Source: Sipunculus nudus (lineage: Eukaryota > Annelida > Sipuncula > Golfingiida > Sipunculidae). Taken from it: a DNA stretch of 64,000 nt. Location of the stretch: the NCBI GenBank assembly GCA_026874595.1, contig CM049310.1:88667556-88731555 (forward strand), read 5' to 3'. This document shows, piece by piece, positions 45,893-57,231 of the stretch. A program made the position numbers and the translations under genes. Below the pieces are notes generated by a model. It saw only the letters and a list, made by a program, of their open reading frames with translations, searched no databases and had not been told where the DNA came from. Numbering within the stretch: the stretch's first letter is position 1; every line of letters starts with the position of its first letter.

Positions 45893-48800
45893 ATAAATCT
45901 ATGAATAATTTAATGGACACAAATTGTGTAACAACAGCACCCACCGGTACAACGCGGAAAAATGTATATCCGTTAACAGGAGCGACAGACCAGACAATCC
46001 CGCCAAATAAAACACCGTCAGGACACTCCGGTTTGCCATCGCCATTATCGTCATAAGCAACGTTGATACAACTTTAATAGTTGAAAATAAACGTTGAATC
46101 AACGTTGATTCTTCAATTTTAATTCAACGTTAATTATATCTATTTTTTACGTTGTGTCAACTTTGTTTATCAACAATGTTTCAACGTTAAAATTTCGACG
46201 TTGAATAAAGATTCATTATCAACAATGTCTTGATTGTTTAATCAACGTTAAAGTGCAACATTAGATCAACGTTGAATCAACGTTCCTTAGGCCACTGGGA
46301 CAGGTTATACATATGCATTGTAACCTCTTTAATGTGGGCACTTTTTCTGAGTAAAAACAGTTTAAAATCTGTCCAAATAACAAAAATGCCTACCTTACAG
46401 AGGCAGGGACATAGCTAAAGGGGGGCCGCAGGGGGCCATGGACACAAAATTCAACATACAGTTAGTTGTCCTTAAGTTTCTCTACCAAACCCGAAATTGG
46501 CTTCCTGTGACAACGTTCCCTTGAAAAATTAAGGAAAAACCTATGTTTTCCTGTAAAAGCCTGTTGTTACACTTCAAGAATGCCTCATACTAAAACCACT
46601 CATGTTTGTTTATAGTTGCCATAGATAATCCTCTATATACTTCCTAGGTCCATGCAGGAAATTAAATCAATATTGCATAACTTTTATAAGTTGTGGATCT
46701 GAACATAATGTATACCTTGTCAAAACATCAAGAAATATATTTTCTCACTTAACATGGTAACTTTTAAAGCTAGAAACTATTTTTATTTAATCAAACTTTA
46801 ATCGTTTGCCAGAAATTAGATCAACATTTTGTATTTTTTTTCAAGTTATTAGCATAAATGTTAAATCATAACCTTAAATTTTGCCCAACTTTGACCATGG
46901 CACATTTTTTTATTTCCTCTAAGCACTGATCATTAATTTTTCACATCATATACAAATCAGTATTTACTCTTTTGAATCTGAAATATGCAAGGAATTTTTA
47001 AAAAAGTAGCTTTTATTCAAGTTTTCAGACACCATACGATGTGCACGGTGGTGTGAAGTGAGTGTGTGAATAAATCGATATTCCCTGCCAAAAATGGACA
47101 TGCTGAAAAAAATGGCTTAATATAAACTTAAAAATCTTTATTTCCCGCCTCAGCAGGAAGTAGAATAAAGTTGTCAGTCTTTTCTGTCCACCTGTGTCTA
47201 TCTGTAAATGATTCATATGCAACACAATATTTACAGAAAAACCTATAGTGTTTTTTCAATGAAAGTCAACTTTGACTTAGTCAAAGTATCAGATGGGCAA
47301 TCATATATTTTGTACTTTATTATCAAAAAATAGCAGGATCGGTTACTCTTAGCTTTGCAATTAGCAAAATATTTAAACAATAAAAAATATGAATAAGTAT
47401 ATGAAATTTGATAAAATTCAGCTGAGGGCGGTGGCCCATGGGTCCCTTTTTTATTGATTCATCTTGCATAACTGATATTTCTAATTGGAATAAATAGTAG
47501 TATACTGTTTGGAATTATTATGTTTTATATATATATATGTATATACATATTAATATATATATATATATATATAAGCTTACATTGCCTTTGTCACATATTT
47601 CGCCCTCCCCCCCCCCTCAATCCTTGCTACGCCCCTGAGTGGTGCCAATTTAATGGAGGTGCCAATTATGAGAAGTTTCACTGTAATTACTTTTGTAAAT
47701 GGGGAAATTAAAACAAAAAAGATTATATTCTTAGGCACCGCCCTCGTCAAGTTTATCCGCCACATAAAACCAATTTCATTTAGATTTTCAATAGGAATTT
47801 GCCGATTTGTTCTCAAGCCTCTCGGACGCTTGTTGTTTGGTGACGATAATGTGTTTTTCATGTGCCTGAGAACCCATAGTTAATTTTGATTGTGATTCTG
47901 CTACAAACTTTCAGATGTCACGATGCCGGAACCGGATGGAAACCTGAACATGTATATGCTCCCCACAGGTCAAGGTGACGCACAGATTATACAATGCCCC
48001 GACGGTACCCTGTCAATCATTGATTTAGGGCGTGGTTTTTCTGAGAGTAACCCTAAGTTTTGGCAGCCGGAAGACGTCCTAGCCTTCCTGGTAGGAAAGC
48101 TGGACCAGATCCGGAATATTTTGGTTACCCACAACCACTGGGATCATTATATTCTTCTCCCTGATACATTTACTGGCGTCCCTCTCCTGGGGGTTGAAAA
48201 CATATACATAACATGCCAACCTGAGCATATGCACTGGACGTTACAAGAATGGGTGGCGGGATCCGATCTACAAGACAAACTGCGCATGTTCAACAATGGC
48301 GGAGCTTGCGGACCTAATGGACAATCATGCGGCAACCTTGACCTCTGCCCTGGACATGAACAGATTACTGCCCCCGTTCTCGCTGCTAATCTTGGTCAGA
48401 ATTGCGTTTCTGGTAGCAAGAACATGGATTCAATTTTGTTTAAGTTGATCTGGGGAGGCGTGAGTGTGTTGATGCCGGGAGACTTTGAGGACGCCACAAC
48501 AAGCACGACGGAACAAGGACCGCAGAGAGCAGTTAGTGCGGGACTGTGATCCCAATAATTAATAAATAAAACCCTTTCCTAGAATCCCTCATATTGAATT
48601 TAAGTTTAAATATTTCATAAATAATTCTTAAAATGTATTGTATTAAATACAGTAAAACTTCGAAAATACGACCACCAATGGGACCTTAGTAAAGTGGTTG
48701 CATTTTCGAGGTGGCGTTTGGCGAGAGCTGTAAATATCTATATGTCGATCGATGTAAAAGGATAAATATGAATATAGACTGCCTTTGCAAGAAATGATTA

Positions 48801-51800
48801 TCTGTTGCTTGGTCCTGAGTTAATAAAGTGTCTCTTCATAAACTTTCACAGTAAAATAATCAAGATTTTGGACAATTCTTTAACTGTATCCAATGGAAAA
48901 CAATGCTACAATAGATCGTCAGTGCCAATTAAAATTTTTCCTGTAACATTAAGTGCTGTAGCCTTATTGGTGCTTCCATAAGAAAATTATGGCACTTGCA
49001 TTTTTGCATACTGCAACGCCAATCCATGTAAACTAACACATTTATAAATATAAGTTATCATAAAGATATTTACATCTTTTATTCTCAATATACAGTAGAA
49101 CCTGTGTAATAAGACCGCCCGTGGGAAAGCCAAAAGGTGTCTCCATTCACTTATGGTCTTTTAAGACAGGTCAGTATGACTAATTTGAATGCATTCGGTA
49201 CACGCAAGGGTGGTCTTAATAGACAGGTAATCTTATTTGACAGATGATAATTTTTTAAGACGTATCTTAATTATCCTTCCGATAATAGACATAAGCGATT
49301 CTTATATTACCTGTTTTAATTGTGTATATTATGTTAAACGTTTCCCATTACCTTAATTCTAGGTGGTGGATTATTACGGGACACAGATGCAGTCCACTGT
49401 GTATAAGATCTCTCACCACGGAGCCAGCAGACTCGCCAACAAGCCTTTCTTCAGGGAAGCCATTCAGCCCAAGGCCGTATTTGCTACCGCTAATCCTGAG
49501 TACAGCAACTACCGGCATCCACGATGTATATCTGTGGAAGGATACACGTAAGTTTTGTCTCAGAAGAATAAAATTTATAAACTAGAAATATAGTCAGAGA
49601 CTACACAAATACCTCCGCCATTCTCCTATGAAACGTTGATGAGACTAAACATGTCCTGGTCCACCAACTCTACGGTTGAAGCACAGCTGGGTGAGCTGCA
49701 GCACAAACGTGTACCATAATACAGGCGTATGAACCAATCCCTCGGCCGGTATAAAGAATGGTAAAGAACTCTAACAAGGCCTACAGGCCTAATGCGAACC
49801 TGTGCATATGGATATACACCAGGTATAACGCTTCAATGCTGAACCACTACTTTATATATATATTAACAATGCAAGTACTAAACATTTTGAACAAGAAACA
49901 ATACACAAACATCACTGCTGAAATTCTGGAATGGGTGCACACAACACAAAAATTATTGTAGGTGGCACCAACAGTCTTGTATACGACAAAGCTATTTGAC
50001 ATGTATAAATATGCCCAATTTCAGGCTGATATATCAAATTCTTCCGTAGAATGAAGCAGGCACATACACTTTGCAAAAGTCATTGTAGATGGCAACACCT
50101 GTCTTGTGAACGAGAAAGCCATTAAAGACACATAGACAGGTCAGAATATCAGGCCAATACATCAAACTTACCTTGAGTCTGATGCATGGGGCTGACCAGG
50201 CTTAGGTGAGAAAGGCTGTTGCCTCGAGTGTACTGTGACAAATTACTGGCTCAGGCTACTGCACTGAGTGAACTCTTGACCTGCACCTGGCTAGACTGAG
50301 TGAACTTTTGACATGTACCTGGCTGCACTGAATGAACATGAGGTGATCACATGATACTCATGAGGTGATCACATGCTACCCATGAAATGATCACATGCTG
50401 CTCATGAGGTGATCCCATGCCTTGTGCTTGGCTGCACTGATTGAACTCTTGACCTAAATCTGGCTGCACTGAATGAACTATTGATCTGTTGCCAAATCTG
50501 AAACAGTTGGCAGTTTCTCAACCTATTCAAGAAACATACACAATCTTGGCCTGTTATGTAACTCTGCTAAAATTTATCCAACACAAACCATTTGAACAAA
50601 ATTGAGAAGGCTCGCTTCTGGGATCATTTCTGTAAAATATTGAACAATTTGGATGGAATCTTTACAAGAAGAAGAAGTTTTTTTTAGCTTTTCCTCTGTA
50701 AAATCTAAGTAAATGCAGATAGCAAAAATAAGCTGAATCCATCAACATTTGATATGTGACTAATAATTGCATAAAATTGGGGGATGGTAGCTCCTGCTAT
50801 TCCTGAGAAATTATGAATAGTGTACAGATGATATGTAATATCATAAATCTAAAATTTTTAAAAGTTTTTAAAAAACTTTCTTGTCAATATTTTCCATAGA
50901 TATTCTGAAATCTAAATGTCCAGAGGCATGATGTAATGGATGCTGATAAACTGGTGCTAGGCTAGATGTATCTGCTTCACACAGCTAACATATATGGTAA
51001 AATGACTCGATTCAATCTTTATTATTCAGCCAAAATTCTTTTTTTGGAACCATAAAAGACAATTATTATTAGAATGATTCAGGGAATTATTCTTGCAAAA
51101 CATTAAACAAACTGGCCTCAGTATCTTCAGTCGAAAAACGTTTTGTAGGTTTATAACTCATATGGGAAAATACAGCAAAATGGAAAAGTTCAGCTTCCCG
51201 TAACTCAGCCAAAAATCATTGAACCAAAACCATTTGAACAAACTTGAATTATCAACTTCTTAGGATAATTAATGTATGAGATTTAAGAATTTGGCCCAGT
51301 GGTTTTTGAGAAGAAGATTTTGGCAGCCACTTAGCTAACATAGGCTGTTATGGCATATGACTAAATTCAGCTTCCCATAACTTAGCCAAAAGTCGCTGAA
51401 CTGAGACCATTTGAACAAATTAGAATTATCAACATCTAAGGATAATTAATATGTGAGATTTAAGAATTTGGTCCAGTGGTTTTTGAGAAGAAGATTTTTG
51501 TAGCCAGTTACCTTACATGGGCTGTTATGGCGTATGACTAAATTCAGCTTCCCATAACTCAGCCAAAAGTCACTGAACTGAGACCATTTGAACAAACTTG
51601 AATTATCAGCATCTAAGGGTAATTAATGTATGAGATTTAAGAATTTGGCCCAGTGGTTTTTGAGAAGAAGATTTTTGTAGCCACTTAGCTAAAATGGGCT
51701 GTTATGGCATATGACTAAATTCAGCTTTTCCATAACTTAGCCAAAAGTCACCGAACTGAGACCATTTGAACAAACTTCACTACACTAAAATCATTTCTGT

Positions 51801-54369
51801 GCGATATTAAACAATTTGGCCATTTCGTTTCAGAGAAGAAGTTATTTGTAGCTGTCAGTTTGATACAGGCACTGATGACCCCCGTACAAAAAAGGCCGAT
51901 GCAGGTGGCGCCACCAATACCTCAATTTCAGATATGACTCATGTGAACAACATTGGCATAAAATTTGGTGATGATAGCTCAAGCCATTTCTGAGATTGTA
52001 ATTTTAGTATACTTTTTTGGACAGATGACTAAGTTAAACTTCCTGTAACTCAGCCAAAAATCACCGAACTTAAACCATTCGAAAAAACGTGAGAGAGATT
52101 GTTCCAATAATCATTTCTGTAAAATATTGGACAATTTGGCAGAATAGATTCGGAGAAGAAGATTTTTTAAGCTTTTTTAGCTTTTTCCCTTTAAAATATA
52201 AGAAAATGCAGTTAGCCAAAAAATAAGCAAAATCCGATAGAGTTTTTTAAATGACTAATTTTATGCATAAGATTTCGTGATGCTAATTCTTGCCGTTTTC
52301 AAGATAGTATGGGTTAACGTACAGACGACGGACGACGGACGCCGGACGACGCCACACCATCGCATAAGCTCACAGGTTCGCTAAAAAAATAAAAACAGGA
52401 AATAGCAGATATCTTTCAACGTTAAATGAGTTGTTTCTTAAATATTGCCTACACATTACAAAACGTTATGAAATTTCCTTCATATAATATACTTAAAATG
52501 GCCTATTCAGATATCTGACGTTTAATAAATAATCCCTTGTTTTTTTTATAAAAATAGGCCAGAACACGCTGGCCCCATGGTACATAGGCTGTTCGATTTG
52601 TCTATATCCACGTGTTAATAAATTGTGAAAGCCGACAAAGACATCCAACAACGACATCTGGCGGCAATTCAGACGAACCATAGTTTTCCAAAAGCGTTTT
52701 GCAACTTGTGACCTTTCAGGCTCCACACATATACAACCAACCACCTTAGGTTATATAGATTTCCCATTTTTGTCAACATATACCATGTTTACTAACAACA
52801 AGCAGATCTACGAGTTAACGCATCCCTCACAGAGGTATAATGAGGACTTTTCTTTATGGGGATCTCCCAGAGATCATTAATATGTACGCATAGTAGGCCA
52901 GAAATCACAAATATTTTACAGAAAAGGTGGGAGATTAGCTAACTTTACGCAGTGATTTTTCTTTGCAAATCAACACTTTGTTACACGCATCAGAGGATAT
53001 CAAAGTTTGTTCAACATTGCGTGTCAGAGATGTAATGTGGTGAGGCGACATCTAGTGGCAGCAGAAGAAATTAGACTTCTCATATTGTCCATTCTCAGGT
53101 TCTCCAGAAGAAGGCTCCATTTTGATTTTTTTTAATTTATCTTTTCAAATGAAACTAGAAATTTTGAAAAAAAAAATGAGGGGGTGCTGAGTTTGATGTG
53201 ACAGACAGGTGTACCCTCTTGTCCGTACGTTAATATGTTTGTTTAAATATACAAAAAAAAAGAAACCAAATGAACGATGGATATTGCTAATACGGCTGCA
53301 CACTAGCACACCTTTTTACTTTTTGGCGGTTAAAAACGTAATACTTTCAACAGAATACGAAAAAGTGCAGAACGTATTATTGGTACAGTCCTTAAAGACC
53401 TCGAATGTGTGTAAAGTAAAAAGGTACTGAGGAAGTTTAAAAATCATAATGAGAATTCAGTATATGTTGAGTGCAGAAATCAGATGGCTAAATTCTGGAG
53501 GATGGAGACACTCAATGATGTGTAAAACAAATCGTTTCAGGGTCTCATTCATGCCCAGTAGAGTGCTTTCGCTCAATAAACACATTTAATGTGATAATAT
53601 TTATTTTCTTGTCGTTAATGATATGCTTATTAATTTACACAGTATTATTTTCCTATATTGTACCATGTGTCAGTTGTTTGACACCCAAATTCCTCATTTG
53701 AAACAAATGATATCTTAATTTATTCACCCTTTTTAAGTTCTCACTATGCACCTTTTATTTCTTGTTTCAGCTCTTTGTGTCGTCCTGCCGAGACAAATAC
53801 CAGTAGTAGCGAATATTGCGGGCAGCACACGGATCCCGATCTTCCTCTTGACGAACGCGTGCAGTCAACCTACACCTGCGGGGGCGCGTAAGTGTTTAAA
53901 TGTATACTGTAAGTTTATTCAGTTGCGGATCAAGGGGGGGGGGGGGCAGGGACTCTGGATCATTCTCCCTTTTTTATAGACATGTGTGGTATTATTAAGT
54001 ACCGATCCTTAGTTAAATGTCGGACTTCATGTTGCTTCGTCAGATATCGTCACTAAATTGAGATATCTTCCCTTTCTAACAAAGTGGAAATATATGTAAT
54101 GGACATTTAGTATGTAACAGTTATATAGGTTTTCAAAACCTCGGGTCAATTAAATATAACACCACAATATTACCGCGTGTATATGATATAAGTGAAATTT
54201 TGGTAACTTGTTTGTTAACAGCAACACGGGCGAGTTTTTCACGAGAACCGTCAACCAGCACGCCATCTATACGACGACACCAGACACGAACACCATCAAC
54301 CTGGTCAAGTTTAGTACCGACGGCACCCGCTGGGGGTTCACTGTTGACATTGGTCAGCCCGTGTTTTGA
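37350..54369 (+). CDS. Secreted ComEC-like MBL-fold hydrolase, copy B (6 exons, 388 aa)
   Basis: Join of 37350-37399, 42111-42160, 47915-48531, 49363-49547, 53771-53887 and 54222-54369. Exon sizes and phases equal those of copy A. Residues 1-19 are a signal peptide (METLVVKLLLALALTSCVS). The metal motif is the full HxHxDH: H106-N-H108-W-D110-H111, then MPGDFED, SHHGA and NYRHP. These are ComEC/Rec2-type MBL motifs, so a secreted two-metal hydrolase is expected; the substrate is unknown. The enzyme core is followed by a Cys-containing extension and a conserved end (KFSTDGTRWGFTVD). It reads open throughout. It lies 4.9 kb downstream of copy A in the same orientation, a tandem duplicate. Confidence 0.87.
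37789..38005. repeat. Unexplained paired repeat, copy 2
   Basis: Partner of 32953-33210: AAGCAGCGGTTGAAACGAAG then GAGATCCGGAACTGC and GTTTAACGGCTGCATCAAGA. Several differences between the pair are silent in the shared frame. It lies in intron 1 of hydrolase B. Confidence 0.35.
38540..39790. repeat. Dispersed repeat with terminal hairpin
   Basis: Contains TTTGACCTCATGACCCTTAA, GGAGTTATCATCAGAGTATA, two GCGCCACCAGTCTTCAGTAA-like segments, then GGACGGACGACGGACAAATC, CCTCAGTTGACTTTTAGTCA and GCCGAGCTTATAAAC. Same family as 35203-36350 and 60.4-62.6 kb. Confidence 0.5.
39941..40025. mobile_element. piggyBac-like terminus with paired palindromes
   Basis: TTAA followed by CACTTTCGCTGCCT, then ATGACGAGTATACTCGTCAT (39959-39978, perfect 20-bp palindrome) and ATGACGGGTATACTCGTCAT (40002-40021, one mismatch). 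TTAA plus a C-starting terminus and subterminal inverted repeats fit piggyBac ends. The opposite end and a transposase were not found; 40029-40358 (-) is open but unrecognised. Confidence 0.4.
40026..42110. other. Intron 1 of hydrolase B, remaining part
   Basis: No supported exon. 40380-40900 is less AT-rich than its surroundings, with GGTGTGATAGATCGCACCTG; possibly the body of the element starting at 39941. Confidence 0.35.
42111..42160 (+). CDS. Hydrolase B exon 2
   Basis: 50 nt between TTGCAG and GTATGT. Encodes VSGRGVKQPEPRRMPY, aligned without gaps to exon 2 of copy A. Confidence 0.8.
42205..42440 (+). repeat. tRNA-derived SINE, copy 4
   Basis: GGGTAGAGCACAGGGTTCAA then AGCCGAAAGATG, CAGCCCCAACCCATGGTGTG, CTCTGCAGGC, ACGAGTGCGCCTTTCGCGAG and CAGATTACACACCCAGCGTC. 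It starts about 45 bp after exon 2, the same place as copy 3 in gene A. Confidence 0.7.
42550..43740. repeat. Dispersed repeat, same family as 35203-36350
   Basis: Begins AAACAAAGGACCTGGGGGTC, then AGCATATGATGTCATTGCTT (cf. 16735) and CCATGGTCAAAGTTTGGCCA (cf. 24600). Interrupted by a GT/G-run at 43370-43400. Edges uncertain. Confidence 0.45.
43741..45060. other. Intron 2 of hydrolase B, no exon seen
   Basis: AT-rich with repeated TGACTGAAAATTTCAGGCAT-type text (44090-44170), also found at 45650-45840. Confidence 0.35.
45068..45150 (+). repeat. tRNA-like SINE head
   Basis: AACGAAGCGGTTGGTACGCC (A-box-like) and, 30 bp on, GGGTTCGAAACCGGGATCGG (a good B box). The arms do not pair like a functional tRNA, so it is read as a SINE head of a family other than that at 42205. 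It directly abuts LTR sequence. Confidence 0.5.
45189..45541 (+). mobile_element. LTR fragment of the Gmr1-like family
   Basis: From AGAAGATTTCCAGCGGACGC through CAGTTTACTTTCTGGATTGT to GGTTCCGTAACA. The start is missing, and the AATAAATTATAG part is deleted between ATTGTTTATTTTA and TTCATTCCCCTA. Confidence 0.75.
45840..45900. repeat. AT-rich microsatellite
   Basis: Imperfect (AT)n, about 60 bp, broken by AAATAGA. Confidence 0.8.
46055..46290. repeat. AACGTT-rich palindromic cluster
   Basis: About ten AACGTT palindromes in 230 bp, many as CAACGTTGA or TTCAACGTTAA, in both orientations. Probably the folded interior or end of a MITE. Confidence 0.6.
47525..47574. repeat. AT microsatellite
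   Basis: (AT)n with short interruptions, followed by a C-run at 47604-47615. Confidence 0.8.
47915..48531 (+). CDS. Hydrolase B exon 3: MBL core
   Basis: 617 nt from TTTCAG to GCA|GTTAGT. Carries GQGDAQI, IIDLGRG, THNHWDH (48127-48147), ACGPNGQSCGNLDLC and VLMPGDFED. Confidence 0.87.
48640..49250. repeat. Intron 3 of hydrolase B with transposon-end-like repeats
   Basis: ACAGTAAAACTTCGAAAATA then CGACCACC (48651), and ACAGTAGAACCTGTGTAATA then AGACCGCC (49091). The second matches intron 3 of copy A at 27345. This intron lacks the gypsy debris of copy A. Confidence 0.4.
49363..49547 (+). CDS. Hydrolase B exon 4: HHGA motif
   Basis: 185 nt, TTCTAG to AC|GTAAGT. Encodes YKISHHGASRLA and ANPEYSNYRHPRC; nearly identical to copy A. 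Confidence 0.87.
50337..50424. repeat. 22-bp tandem repeat, 4 units
   Basis: CATGAGGTGATCACATGATA-type units, four in a row. On both sides are looser ~33-bp units with CTGGCTGCACTGAATGAAC. Confidence 0.8.
51180..51790. repeat. 177-bp satellite-like tandem array
   Basis: TTCAGCTTCCCATAACT-type units begin at 51189, 51366, 51543 and 51720, exactly 177 bp apart. Each has CACTGAACTGAGACCATTTG and CCAGTGGTTTTTGAGAAGAA. Degenerate relatives extend from about 50500 to 52200. Confidence 0.85.
52560..52920. repeat. Fourth, partial copy of the 5'-flanking-block core
   Basis: TTCGATTTGTCTATATCCAC, CAATTCAGACGAACCATAG and TTAATATGTACGCATAGTAG match the core of blocks 1-3. It lies in intron 4 of gene B, so the core is also a dispersed repeat. 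Confidence 0.55.
53771..53887 (+). CDS. Hydrolase B exon 5
   Basis: 117 nt, TTTCAG to GC|GTAAGT. Encodes LCRPAETN, EYCGQHTDP and RVQSTYTCGG; the three cysteines match copy A. Confidence 0.83.
54222..54369 (+). CDS. Hydrolase B exon 6: C-terminal module and stop
   Basis: 148 nt after TTAACAG. Encodes NQHAIYTTTPDTN and INLVKFSTDGTRWGFTVD, stop TGA at 54367-54369. Differs from copy A at 10 of 48 residues, all near the two ends except one. Confidence 0.87.
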
Positions 54370-54406
54370 TGGGAATACACACCCATAGCGTGCTTGAAGA
54401 TCTGAG

Positions 54407-54412
54407 AATAAA
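54407..54412 (+). terminator. Polyadenylation signal of hydrolase B
   Basis: AATAAA 38 bp after the stop, in the same context as copy A. Confidence 0.75.
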
Positions 54413-54420
54413 ATTGTCAA

Positions 54421-55544
54421 ACTCTGTAATCACCTCTGTGTATTAATGAGCGATACGGATTTGTATATCGTGGATTGTGACGATTTTTTGGCTGGCATTA
54501 AATTAAACCAAAATCAATTGCCGTCCATCAATATAGAATTTTAAAAATCCACATAAAATGGTATATGCTTTGTCAAATTTCCTTTCATCTTGGAATGCTC
54601 GTTCTTCAATCGCACAATCATTTTCTGATTATCCGTGCCTCGGAACCATTATATCATCAGATAATAGTGAATGATTTGATCAAAAGACCTATCAACCGGA
54701 CCAACGACACCTGTAGGTGACCAATGAAATTGAGTGTTTGGGTCAAGTGTATAGGCATTAACGACCAAATTTTATTATGTGTTAAATGGTTCAAGTAACA
54801 AAGCAGTATTAGCTTTAATGGTCAGGTACTTGTGACAAAACCGGACAAAATCTACGATACTGGCTCCCTGGACCCGAACACAGGAAACGATCATGACATG
54901 CAGCGCACCTGCTCGTGATAATGGTCTGTTGTTAAGAAATACCAGGATGTTAGAGTAGTCATATTGCTTGTAATAAGATTTCATAGCAAGTGATTTCTCA
55001 GCTGAAAACCACTCCAGTTAATTGGGTTCGTTTAGAAACAATTGTGAAACAAGACCTGTAGAATTGCCCTCGAGATCTCTTTGTTGTATGACTGAGAGCC
55101 AGCCGCGATTGTGGTCAGCTCTGTTTGTTGTTCCCACATAGTAGGCTGCTTCTGGCTAGTAGTCACAGTTGCTGTTGTTGAGCAATTCTACAATTTACTC
55201 TTATGTCAAACAGCGTGTCTTGGTGCAGTACCATAGCATCATCAAACGTAATTAGTCCTGGTAGTTACGTATTGTTTGCCCCGTGCAATCATGATACTCA
55301 CTAGCCCCTAGCCAGGTAGTATGTACGCAGTCACCCGAAGCTTGTTAGGCGGAAGGTTGGATGCGTCACAACCCTCTCTTTTATATAACCGTTTCAATAT
55401 TTGATTATTTGATACAAATTGGAAATCCCCTACATACTGAGTTGCGCGAAAATTTGATCTGCGCTAATGCTGTAAAATGGAAGAAGCGCGAAAATTCAGA
55501 CGCGGCAAATTACTACTTCCACAGCATAGCAGGCCATCTCCTAC
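54421..55544. other. Intergenic, no gene seen
   Basis: No supported exon. A small inverted pair (CTGTAGAATTGCCCTC at 55057, GAGCAATTCTACA at 55180) may be a short foldback repeat. Confidence 0.4.
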
Positions 55545-55640
55545 CGAGTCCGGACTCGAGTCAAATTTTTTAAGGACTCGAACTCGGACTTGGACTCGGA
55601 GGCGAGTACTCGATAAGTCAGGCCTATTTTATCTCGAGTC
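55545..55640. repeat. GGACTCGAG-rich repeat
   Basis: GTCCGGACTCGAGTC, ACTCGAACTCGGACTTGGAC and TCTCGAGTCCAGTAGG; relative of 4795-5300 and 56393-56527. Confidence 0.5.
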
Positions 55641-56392
55641 CAGTAGGAAAGAAAATTCGGTCACATATCATATATAAAGATTGTACACATGAGTGGACTA
55701 CTTACATAATATTTCAACAAATATTACCATACCTACCAATTTTGACTGTGCACCAGGGGGTAAGGTATAAGTAAACCTATTCCACGTGCGTTTGTTGTGT
55801 GATGGGAGGATTTCACCCAGATCCCAAACTTTGCCCTGATTTGATTGGCTGGTACACGTGTGACATCATGGACTGAATTTTATTAACAACTCAGATCTAG
55901 TAATGCATGTTGTTTTTATTCTCTGCTGAAAATTTGGGACTGACAGAGGCGGTAATACTGTGCTTTTACTGAGATCTAGAATTTTAGTCACAGAGGATTT
56001 CCCAGTGTGTGACGTCACTACCGATTTGACAGTGCTCATAGATGTGCCCATAGTTTTTTAACAAATCACACAACCTCATGTTTTTAGTGGAAAAATGGAT
56101 AGAAAAAATGTTTTTCCTCTCGGAATTTGGCTCATTTCATGTAAAATCTATATTAATATTTTTTCATTGGCAATTATGTTATATGATAATATAATGAGAT
56201 TTGGAATACGTTTGCTTGACCTTAACTAAATTTAAACATTAAAGGGCGCTTGAACACTAACGTAAAATTTGCAGGATTATCCCAAAGATCCTTTTTCAAT
56301 TTTTTAATAAGAATCTTGAACTGGACTCAGACTTGGACTCTGGTTCGAAATGATTCGGGCACAAGGAAAGTGGACATAAACTCGAACCCTAA

Positions 56393-56527
56393 GGACTCGA
56401 GTGGCCTCGACTCAGACTTGGACTCGAGTGGCCTCGACTCAGACTTGGACTCGAGTGGCCTGGACTCAGACTTTGCCTCGAGTGGCCTGGACTCAGACTT
56501 TGCCTCGAGTGGCTTGGTCTCGGACTT
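56393..56527 (+). repeat. 27-bp minisatellite, 5 units
   Basis: Units start at 56393, 56420, 56447, 56474 and 56501, each a variant of GGACTCGAGTGGCCTCGACT plus CAGACTT. In one frame it reads SSGLDSDLD repeated, which explains the open frame 56250-56570; there is no other sign of coding. Confidence 0.85.
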
Positions 56528-57231
56528 GCATTGTACTTGGATGGTGTGGGCTCGACCAAATCACTGTTGATCGTTTATTTATAAACACTAATATATTCGG
56601 TGGGAGACAAACAGCTGATACCAATAAACTTGACTAAATGCCGAACTGTTAGCTGATTGTCAACACCTTGTGGTTCACAAGGTAACTGGCACAATGCCAA
56701 TATAGTGCAATTATAATTATCTGGAATCTTACGCATTAAATCGTCAGTTAGTTATTTATTTAATCGTCAGTGTGCTATGTAGTGCTAACATGTTAATCTT
56801 TATGTCGACTATCGCTTCAACTCTTCAGTTCCCCTTAATAAAATCTGGGATTTTACCTTGTATAGCAAGACTTTTTTCTTCCAGATCGTCTTTACGACAC
56901 GTAAAGGCCACATGTCGGGGTTGACATAACGCCTTTCCGCCTGTCTCAGACAGGCAAACATACACGGAAAAGCATTTTTCGTTAAGTACCAATCCGTTGA
57001 AAAGGTGAACACGTTGATGTTTTTTTCACATTAGTAACTGACACAAAAAAAAATTACAGGTGGTGTGCCCCGACTCCCTATATTTCCTTTATTTTCCTAT
57101 AAAAATGGTCTATAATTTTTTTTATACTTTCCGGTATTTAGGCCCTCATCTCTTATATTTTCCTGTTTTTTTCACTGCACAGTCGTGTTTTTGATTTATG
57201 TGTAACTATTGAAAACATTTGGTTCTTTTAG

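Noticed and set aside
50337-50424. A CRISPR-like array
   Set aside because: Units are contiguous 22-bp repeats without spacers, in a spliced eukaryotic genome; the 177-bp and 337-bp arrays are likewise plain tandem repeats.
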